64,000 nt of DNA from Hylemonella gracilis str. Niagara R (GTDB lineage Bacteria > Pseudomonadota > Gammaproteobacteria > Burkholderiales > Burkholderiaceae_C). Position numbers and translations under genes: made by a program. Below, piece after piece: positions 58,122 to 64,000 of this stretch (position 1 is its first letter; every line of letters begins with the position of its first letter). The stretch is from positions 1,974,085 through 2,038,084 of the forward strand of contig NZ_JEMG01000001.1 in assembly GCF_000600295.1 (NCBI RefSeq), written 5' to 3'. The notes beneath the pieces are model-generated. The model was not told where the DNA came from, ran no database searches, and saw only the letters and a list, made by a program, of their open reading frames with translations.

Positions 58122-58895
58122 ATGATCGCCAAGGCCGATTTGATCGAAGGCGTGGCCAAGGGCCTGGCCGTGCTGGAGAGTTTCGACACCGAGCGCCAGC
58201 GCCTCAACGCCACGCTGGCCGCGCAGCGCGCCGGCATCACCCGCGCCGCCGCGCGGCGACACCTGCTCACCCTGGCCCACCTGGGTTACCTGGAGAGCGA
58301 CGGTTCCTGGTTCTGGCTGGCCAGCAAGGTGCTGCGCTTTTCAGGCAGCTACTTGGCGTCGTCGCGCCTGCCCCGCGTGCTGCAGGCGCCGCTGGAGCGG
58401 CTGGCCCTGCGCACGGGTGAATCCTTCTCGGCCGTGGTGCTGGGCGGGGACGAGGTGGTCATCGTCGCGCGCAGCAGTCCGGTGCACGCCGGCGCGCCGT
58501 CCACCGTGCTGCCGTATGGCCTGCACCTGGGCGCGCGCCTGCCGGCCCACGCCACGTCGACAGGCAAGGTGCTGCTGGCCGCCTTGCCCAAGCCGGAGTT
58601 CAGCGCCTGGCTCCAGGGCCGGCCACTGGCCCGGCTGACCGCCTACACCTTGAGCGATGCGCGCGCCCTGCGCGCCGTGATCGAACGCGCGCGCAAGGAA
58701 GACTATTGCCTCAGTAGCGAGGAACACGAACTCGGCGTGCACGCCCTGGCCGTGCCCTTGCGCGACAACCAGGGCCGGACCGTGGCCGCGCTCAACGTGG
58801 TGGCCGAGACCACGCGCCTGTCGGCAGAGGAACTGAAGCGCGATTTGCTACCCTTGCTCTGGGAAACGGCGGCGGCGGTGCGTCCGCTGTTGTGA
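58122..58895 (+). CDS. pobR: IclR-family regulator, PobR/PcaR-like
   Basis: A 257-residue regulator from the ATG at 58122, preceded by AAGGAG with good spacing; the ATG at 58107 is an alternative. The wHTH includes GVAKGLAVLESFDTERQRLNATLAA-type sequence, a PcaR/PobR hallmark, and RAAARRHLLTLAHLGYL. The effector domain (about 80-250) has LPYGLHLGARLPAHATSTGKVLLA and SSEEHELGVHALAVPLRD. Divergent from pobA, so it should activate pobA on 4-hydroxybenzoate. Confidence 0.88.
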   Translation: MIAKADLIEGVAKGLAVLESFDTERQRLNATLAAQRAGITRAAARRHLLTLAHLGYLESDGSWFWLASKVLRFSGSYLASSRLPRVLQAPLERLALRTGESFSAVVLGGDEVVIVARSSPVHAGAPSTVLPYGLHLGARLPAHATSTGKVLLAALPKPEFSAWLQGRPLARLTAYTLSDARALRAVIERARKEDYCLSSEEHELGVHALAVPLRDNQGRTVAALNVVAETTRLSAEELKRDLLPLLWETAAAVRPLL

Positions 58896-58924
58896 GTCGT
58901 TCGTCAGAGGGAGTCAGAGAGAAC

Positions 58925-61891
58925 ATGCGCATGAAGAACCTCCTGGGCAGGCTCGGCCTGGTTTTGCTGCTGTGCGGCACCACGGGCGGGGCGCTGGCGC
59001 AAAGCCCCGACCCCAGGGTCGAGTGGCAGTCAGCCGACAGCGCCAACTTCCGCGTCCATTACCGCGCCGTGCAGCGTGCCCAAGCCGAAGCCGTGGCTCG
59101 CGCGGCTGAGCGGGCCTATCCGCGCGTGACCGAGGCCCTGCAGTGGCGCTTGCGTGGGCGCACCGAGATCCTCGTGCTCAGCGAGACCGACCTGGCCAAC
59201 GGCTACGCCACGCCGTTGCCCTACAGCCTGATTGCCGTGATGCTGGCCCCACCCGACGAAGGCGAACTGCTGGAGAACAGCGCTTGGCTGGACCTGCTGC
59301 TGGTGCACGAGCTGACCCACGCCGTGCACCTGGACAAGGTGCGGGGCGTGCCCAAGTTGGGGCAGCGTATCTTCGGCAACATGCCGCTCTTCATTCCGAA
59401 CCTGTTCAATCCGTCCTGGGTGCTGGAAGGGCTGGCGGTGCAGGTGGAGAGCAGTCCGCCCGGCGCCTCTGGCGTGCAGGGCCAGGGCGATGGCCTCTGG
59501 TCCGGGCAGGGGCGCCTGCATTCCCCAGCTTACGAAACCTGGCTGCGCGCCGAGCGCGATCGGGGTTTCATCAGCCTGCTTGAACTCAACGCCAATGGCC
59601 GCGCGCTGCCGCTGTCCAAGCAGTACCTCTACGGGGCCTATTTCTACGATTTCCTGGTGCGGCGTTATGGGGCCGATGCGCCGCAACGCTGGGTCACGCG
59701 CTACAGCGGCAATTTTCTCTTCTGGCCGCGTCTGGATAGCAATCCCGTGGCCATCACCGGCAAGCCCCTGGATTTTCTTTGGGAGGAATTCCTGGCCGAC
59801 CTCGCGGCACAGGTGGACACACGCGCCGCCGCCATCCGGCGCCAGCCCGAGGTGATGGGCTCGGTCTTGACCGAGCCGTTGTTGCGCATTCCTTCGGTCA
59901 CCATGCAGGCGGACGGATCGCTGCTGGCCGTGCTGGACGATGGCCTGGGCCGGCCGCAACTGACGCGCTTCGCGGCGGATGGCCAGCGCAGCGATCTGGC
60001 CGAGGTCAACGCCCTGGCGCGTGTCACGACGGCGCCCGATGGCCGTGTGCTTGTCGCCCAGCCCGATCTGTGTGATGCCTGGACGCTGGCTTACGACCTC
60101 TACGTCTTGCGCGACGGGGGCCTGCGGCAACTCACCGATTGCGCACGCCTGCGCCGTGCCGTGTTCGCGGGGCAGGGCGTGTTGGCCGGCATCGTGGCCT
60201 TGAAGCACGAGGCGGGCGCCACGCGCCTGATCTGGCTGGATGCGCAGGGCAAGCAAGAAAGGTTGCTCTACGCGCCGCCTGCGGGCGTGGACCTGAGCGA
60301 TCTGGCCGCCGATGGAGACCGCGTCAGCGTCGTCGCGCATCAGGGGGCCGATTGGCGCATCCTGCAGTTCGACCTGGCGCAGCCGCAGGCCGCACCGCGC
60401 ACCCTGCTGCGCCGCGACCGGCCCATCCACGGCCTGGCGCAGGACCGCGAGGGGCTGACCATGGTGTTGGCCGAGGACGGCGTGCCCAATGTCTGGCGCT
60501 TGGAAGGCGCACGCCTGTGGCGCCTGAGCCATGCCTACACCGGTGTCACGGCCCAGAGCGGACGCGCCGCCGATGGCAGCCTGGGCCTGGTGGCCGTGGC
60601 TCAGGGCGGTTACACACTGCGGCGCATGACCGAGGCCCAAGCCTTGCAGAGCGTCATGGTGGATGTGGGTGAAGCGCCGCCTTGGGTCACAACGTCAGCC
60701 CCCGCCTCAGCTCAGCTGGGCGCGTCGCTCGCTGCGCAGGGCCGGGTGGCCGGTGGGCGCGAGCCGAACCCACAAGCCTTGAACGATGGGGACCTGGGCG
60801 CCCCCCGTTCCTACGCCGCCTGGCGCTCCATGTACCCGCGTTGGTGGTGGCCCGTCCTCTCGTCTGACCATGGCCTCGTCACCTTCGGCGCGCAGACCGA
60901 TGGCGCCGACGCCCTGGGCTGGCACCAGTACGCCGCGATGCTGGCGGCGGAAACCACGCAGCAGGAGACCGTGGGCAGCCTCGAATACCTGTATCGGGGC
61001 CGGCATCACCTGGCGCTGAGCCGCTGGGTCGAGGCGCGCGCCTGGACGGGGAGCAGCAACGACCCGGAAACCACGGCCTACAAACGCGAGACCCACGCGC
61101 AATGGCTGAGCAGGGCCTTGTGGCCCACTTTGGAGCGGCGCTTCAGCCTGGGCCTGGGCGCCGCGCTGGAGCGCAGCGAATGGGTGGACGTGGAGAGCGA
61201 GAGCGTGCGGCGTATGGAAGACACCCGCCTCGCAGCCGCTGTGATGGACTACGACAGCCTGGGTGCCAGCTGGTACAGCGAGGGTGCGAACCGGGGCGTA
61301 TATGCCCGGCTGCTCTACGAAAGTTATGCGCCCTTCAAAGGCGAGGATGGTGACGACCTGCCCCGTGACGCGGACTACAACGGCGGCATGCTGCGCGCCG
61401 ACCTGCGTGGTTTCCTGCCCCTGGGCCGCAGCGTGCTGGGCCTGCGTTACACCGAGGCCCGCGCCCAGGGACGGACAGAGCCCTTTCAACTCGGCGGCGC
61501 GACGGACGAGAACCTGCAACTTGGCATCCAGCTCGGCAACCGTACGCTCGCTCTGCGTGGCTACGGCAGTGATGAGCCCGAACTGCAAGGCGCCAACGCC
61601 CGCGTGGCCAGCCTCGAATGGCGCACGCCCCTGGCCGACATCGACCGACATCTCATGGCACCCGCCGTGGGCATCAACCGCCTCTCGGCCAGCGTGTTCT
61701 ATGACGTAGGTGGTGCCTGGGGCCGGGACGAGGACGCGCCTGCGCGCTACTGGCGCGGCGTGGGCGTGGAGTTGTTGGGGGAGGTGAAGCTGCTGTACGT
61801 GCTTGGGCTCCAGCTGCGCTTGGGGGTGGCCCAGGGGCTGGATGGGCCGCAGGAGACGCACGGCTATCTGACGGTGGGGCGGGCGTTCTGA
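58925..61891 (+). CDS. Predicted surface protein: metallopeptidase-like, propeller and outer-membrane barrel domains
   Basis: A 988-residue secreted protein with signal peptide (LLGRLGLVLLLCGTTGGALAQ). Residues about 35-300 look like a peptidase-MA/gluzincin domain: HELTH at about 128 and the downstream Glu in VLEGLAVQVES. The middle (about 310-600) has repeated WD40/TolB-like strands with DG turns. The last about 330 residues alternate beta-strand style and end GYLTVGRAF, a terminal aromatic typical of outer-membrane barrels. Start at 58925 after GGGAGTCAGAGAG; a GTG at 58892 overlaps pobR. Function unknown; a cell-surface peptidase is inferred. Confidence 0.82.
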   Translation: MRMKNLLGRLGLVLLLCGTTGGALAQSPDPRVEWQSADSANFRVHYRAVQRAQAEAVARAAERAYPRVTEALQWRLRGRTEILVLSETDLANGYATPLPYSLIAVMLAPPDEGELLENSAWLDLLLVHELTHAVHLDKVRGVPKLGQRIFGNMPLFIPNLFNPSWVLEGLAVQVESSPPGASGVQGQGDGLWSGQGRLHSPAYETWLRAERDRGFISLLELNANGRALPLSKQYLYGAYFYDFLVRRYGADAPQRWVTRYSGNFLFWPRLDSNPVAITGKPLDFLWEEFLADLAAQVDTRAAAIRRQPEVMGSVLTEPLLRIPSVTMQADGSLLAVLDDGLGRPQLTRFAADGQRSDLAEVNALARVTTAPDGRVLVAQPDLCDAWTLAYDLYVLRDGGLRQLTDCARLRRAVFAGQGVLAGIVALKHEAGATRLIWLDAQGKQERLLYAPPAGVDLSDLAADGDRVSVVAHQGADWRILQFDLAQPQAAPRTLLRRDRPIHGLAQDREGLTMVLAEDGVPNVWRLEGARLWRLSHAYTGVTAQSGRAADGSLGLVAVAQGGYTLRRMTEAQALQSVMVDVGEAPPWVTTSAPASAQLGASLAAQGRVAGGREPNPQALNDGDLGAPRSYAAWRSMYPRWWWPVLSSDHGLVTFGAQTDGADALGWHQYAAMLAAETTQQETVGSLEYLYRGRHHLALSRWVEARAWTGSSNDPETTAYKRETHAQWLSRALWPTLERRFSLGLGAALERSEWVDVESESVRRMEDTRLAAAVMDYDSLGASWYSEGANRGVYARLLYESYAPFKGEDGDDLPRDADYNGGMLRADLRGFLPLGRSVLGLRYTEARAQGRTEPFQLGGATDENLQLGIQLGNRTLALRGYGSDEPELQGANARVASLEWRTPLADIDRHLMAPAVGINRLSASVFYDVGGAWGRDEDAPARYWRGVGVELLGEVKLLYVLGLQLRLGVAQGLDGPQETHGYLTVGRAF

Positions 61892-61974
61892 AAAAAAGAA
61901 ACAACTCCTTACCTTGCAAAATATGCACCCCAGGGTTTGCCATGGTGCGTTCGTTAAGATCGCTTCCCATTCAT
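61892..61974. other. AT-rich leader with likely promoter of the TpsB operon
   Basis: This 83-bp stretch separates the surface-protein stop from the riboswitch. It is AT-rich near its start (A7 run, TTGCAAAATATGC). TAAGAT at 61955-61960 could be a -10 box giving a transcript that begins just before the aptamer. No convincing -35 with proper spacing is visible. I see no gene here. Confidence 0.4.
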
Positions 61975-62056
61975 AAGGCAAGGCACACCTGAGCGAAAGC
62001 CAGGGTCGCAAAGCTACCGGTCTACGTCCAGGCGACATGACAGCGGGGTTGCCAGG
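61975..62056 (+). ncRNA. Cyclic di-GMP-I (GEMM) riboswitch
   Basis: All hallmarks of the class I aptamer appear in order. P1 pairs GGCAA (61977-61981) with UUGCC (62049-62053). A helix CCUG-a-GC closes a GAAA tetraloop (61988-62004). The conserved GUCGCAAAGC (62005-62014) and AGCGGGGUU (62042-62050) correspond to the ligand-binding core. The third helix carries UCUACG and CAUGA, a variant of the 11-nt GAAA-tetraloop receptor. It stands about 200 nt upstream of a two-partner-secretion TpsB gene, the kind of adhesin export gene c-di-GMP often controls. Confidence 0.9.
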
Positions 62057-62098
62057 CTGCGGGCACACAGGGCCTCCGGTTCACCGGCCCTGGGCAGC
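62056..62098 (+). promoter_or_regulatory. Strong hairpin after the GEMM aptamer (possible expression platform)
   Basis: GCUGC (62056-62060) pairs with GCAGC (62094-62098), and CAGGGCC (62068-62074) pairs with GGCCCUG (62086-62092), with 3-nt overlap room to P1 of the aptamer. There is no U-tract, so it is not a classical intrinsic terminator. It may take part in Rho-dependent or antitermination control. Between 62099 and 62253 I see no further gene or motif. Confidence 0.5.
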
Positions 62099-62253
62099 TT
62101 GTGCGGGATGCGCGCGGCGTGTCCCGTGTACTCCTTTCCTGTCCTCCGGTGTTCCTTGCGCCAACAAGGCTGGCCTTGGCGTGTGACCGCATCCTGAAAG
62201 GTTGCGGGCGCGCGCCTTAGGAGCCGGGAGCTGCAAAGGGCGTGGTGAAGCGC

Positions 62254-63921
62254 ATGGCAAGAGGGTGGCGGGTACTGTTGTTGGTTCTGTGGGCCTGGGG
62301 TTGCTGGGCGGTGCGCGCGCAAGCCCTGGACCAGGCCGCCCAGGACGAATGGCTGCGCCGCCAGCAGCGCGAGGCCCAGGAGCAGCAGCGTCGCGAGCAG
62401 CGGCCGGATTTCCGCTTTGATCTGCCTGAGCCCCAGGCATCTCCCGACGCGGCAGCACAGGCTGAAGACTTCTGCTTCCAGCTTGATCACATCCGCCTGG
62501 AAGGTGAAGTGCCTTCGGGTTTCGGCTGGCTGCAAGACGAACTGCGCGCGTGGCAAGGCCGTTGCCTGGGCCAGCAGGGCCTGGCGCAGTTGCTGAAGAA
62601 CCTCAATGGCAGCCTGCTCGCGCGCGGTTTTGTCACGTCGCGCCTGGCCTTCCCCGAGCAGGACCTCAAGAGCGGCACCCTGGTGTTGCATTTCTTCCCT
62701 GGTTACCTGAACCAGATCCGCCTGCCCCAGGACTACCGGGGCAGTTGGCGCACCGCTTTTCCCGCCCGTCACGGTGATGTGCTCAATCTGCGTGACCTGG
62801 AGCAGGGCCTGGAACAGATGAAGCGCCTGGCCTCGCAGGACGTGCAGATGCAGATCAAGCCGTCCGAGCAGGAAGGCTACAGCGATGTGGAGGTGTCCGT
62901 CACCACCACGCGGCCCTGGAGTCTCAGTGTCACCCTGGACGACAGCGGCGGGGATGCCACGGGCAAGAACCAGTGGGCGGCCCAGGCGGGCTGGAACAAC
63001 CCGCTGGGCCTGCAGGACCAGATTCAGTTGGGCTGGAACCGGTCTTCCGATTACGACGCCCAGCAGGGCACCCGTAGCCACAACGTCTACTACGGTATTC
63101 CCTGGGGCTACTGGCTGGTCGAGGCCAGCTACAACACATTCAGCTACCACCAGCAGGTGGAAGGCGACGTGCTCGAATTCATGAGCAGCGGGGACGGCTA
63201 TGACGTCCAGCTCGACGCGACCCGCACCGTGCTGCGCGACAACCGGGTCAAGACGGACCTGTTCGTCGGCCTGGGCGTGCGTCGTCGCCACAGCTACATC
63301 GAGGACGCCGAGATCATGGTGCAGCAGCGCCGCCTGTCCCAGTTGCAACTGGGCGTGCGCCATCGCCACTACCTGGATGCCGGCAGTGTCAACCTCTCGC
63401 TCACAGGAAAGCAGGGCCTGCGCATCTTCAATGCCGAATCCGGCCTGGACGGCCCCGATGCGCCGGGCCCGACCTACCGCCTGGTGCAGGCCTCCGCCGG
63501 GCTCAACCAGTCGTTTCCCTCGCTGCGCCAGCCGGTCTGGCTGTCCTCCCAGAACCGCGTGCAGTGGAGCGACAAGCCGCTCTACAGCCTGGATTGGTTC
63601 AGTGTCGGCGGCCGCCACACCGTGCGCGGTTTCAGCGGTGAGAACAGCCTGGGCGGCCAACGCGGCTGGCTCAGCCGCAACGAGCTGGGCCACACCTGGT
63701 GGCGCGGGCATGACGTTTTTGTCGCCATCGATGTCGGAGGTGTCTCCGGCCTGGGCACGGAGTCTTACGACGGCCGCTGGCTGGCCGGTGGCGCCGTGGG
63801 GTGGCGGGGACGCCAAGGACCATTGCAATACGAAGCCTTCGTGGCGCATGGCTTGCACGCGCCGGCTTCATTCAAGGACGAAGGCCTGACGGGAGGCTTT
63901 GCACTGACATGGCACATCTGA
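62254..63921 (+). CDS. Two-partner secretion outer-membrane transporter TpsB (ShlB/FhaC/HecB family)
   Basis: A 555-residue Omp85-superfamily transporter that exports a TpsA exoprotein. A signal peptide (VLLLVLWAWGCWAVRAQA) is followed by a Gln/Arg-rich plug-linker (QQREAQEQQRREQ). POTRA domains follow (about 70-220; DHIRLEGEVPSG, RGFVTSRLAFPEQDLKSGTLVL), then a 16-strand barrel with the L6 motif VRGF (HTVRGFSGENSLGG) and a final GFALTWHI. ATG at 62254 is used; GTG codons at 62242 and 62245 are alternatives near AAAGGG. A c-di-GMP riboswitch lies in the leader, so expression should follow c-di-GMP. Confidence 0.93.
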   Translation: MARGWRVLLLVLWAWGCWAVRAQALDQAAQDEWLRRQQREAQEQQRREQRPDFRFDLPEPQASPDAAAQAEDFCFQLDHIRLEGEVPSGFGWLQDELRAWQGRCLGQQGLAQLLKNLNGSLLARGFVTSRLAFPEQDLKSGTLVLHFFPGYLNQIRLPQDYRGSWRTAFPARHGDVLNLRDLEQGLEQMKRLASQDVQMQIKPSEQEGYSDVEVSVTTTRPWSLSVTLDDSGGDATGKNQWAAQAGWNNPLGLQDQIQLGWNRSSDYDAQQGTRSHNVYYGIPWGYWLVEASYNTFSYHQQVEGDVLEFMSSGDGYDVQLDATRTVLRDNRVKTDLFVGLGVRRRHSYIEDAEIMVQQRRLSQLQLGVRHRHYLDAGSVNLSLTGKQGLRIFNAESGLDGPDAPGPTYRLVQASAGLNQSFPSLRQPVWLSSQNRVQWSDKPLYSLDWFSVGGRHTVRGFSGENSLGGQRGWLSRNELGHTWWRGHDVFVAIDVGGVSGLGTESYDGRWLAGGAVGWRGRQGPLQYEAFVAHGLHAPASFKDEGLTGGFALTWHI

Positions 63922-63941
63922 ACATGCACAAGGGGAAGAAC

Positions 63942-64000
63942 ATGACGCAAGAACTGCACATGGGTCGTCGCGATGAGGCGCGCGTGGATCGCCGCCTGGG
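63942..64000 (+). CDS. Start of a downstream gene, probably the TpsA partner (cut by window edge)
   Basis: An ATG at 63942 follows AGGGGAAG (63931-63938) and is 20 bp after the TpsB stop. Nineteen codons (MTQELHMGRRDEARVDRRL) are visible and still open at the edge. An ATG at 63924 is in frame. TpsB genes are normally followed or preceded by tpsA, so a secreted haemagglutinin-like protein is likely, but the visible part has no decisive motif. Confidence 0.5.
   Translation, partial: MTQELHMGRRDEARVDRRL

Noticed and set aside
62014..63858. 614-codon minus-strand frame
   Set aside because: Antisense to TpsB and to the riboswitch region; no motif or ribosome site.

Overview
The window is high-GC DNA (roughly two thirds G+C by eye) of a betaproteobacterium, most probably Comamonadaceae (Burkholderiales). 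The evidence is gene order and protein type: mfd, ispD-ispF, an EnvZ/OmpR-type pair, a PHB-cycle 3-hydroxybutyrate dehydrogenase and relA lie together, several Bug/TctC-type binding proteins are present, and pobA is paired with an IclR-type regulator. I saw no rRNA, tRNA, CRISPR array or insertion sequence.

Layout. 1-9053: housekeeping genes (mfd, ispD-ispF, two-component system, 3-hydroxybutyrate dehydrogenase, alpha/beta hydrolase). 9079-14946: relA and two chemoreceptor genes with nearly identical 3' halves. 14993-17782: a small purine-type locus. A guanine-deaminase-like enzyme and an NMT1/THI5-like binding protein face away from a 2OG-Fe(II) oxygenase. The shared 260-bp gap carries two inverted copies of one RNA motif, which I read as two NMT1-motif (xanthine) riboswitches. 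17858-20632: a BASS transporter behind a 13-codon leader ORF, an unknown lipoprotein and a 56-residue basic protein. 20770-25975: a FadH-type reductase, then a LysR-controlled aromatic-acid decarboxylase with a Bug-type binding protein.

25981-42518 is a 16.5-kb accessory catabolic island. An RpiR-type regulator sits between divergent operons encoding a complete LIV-type ABC transporter, a fused IolC kinase/DUF2090 protein, a beta-hydroxyacid dehydrogenase and two SDRs. Convergent to it is a TetR-controlled operon of a Bug protein, a Gfo/Idh/MocA dehydrogenase, a DUF993 aldolase-like protein and a TIM-barrel isomerase. It resembles inositol catabolism, but iolA, iolB and iolD are missing, so the substrate may be another cyclitol or sugar derivative.

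42587-50189: an MFS transporter, small membrane proteins, an AsmA protein, and a split chromate transporter whose genes overlap a CSS-EAL phosphodiesterase gene. 50300-58895: a GGDEF/EAL protein, a YgiQ radical-SAM protein, an Lrp regulator and the pobA/pobR pair. 58925-64000: a predicted surface protein combining a metallopeptidase, a propeller and a beta-barrel, then a two-partner-secretion TpsB gene preceded by a c-di-GMP-I (GEMM) riboswitch. The start of a further gene, perhaps the TpsA partner, is cut by the window edge.

The two riboswitch loci are the strongest non-coding signals. The sugar/cyclitol island is the best candidate for an undescribed pathway.
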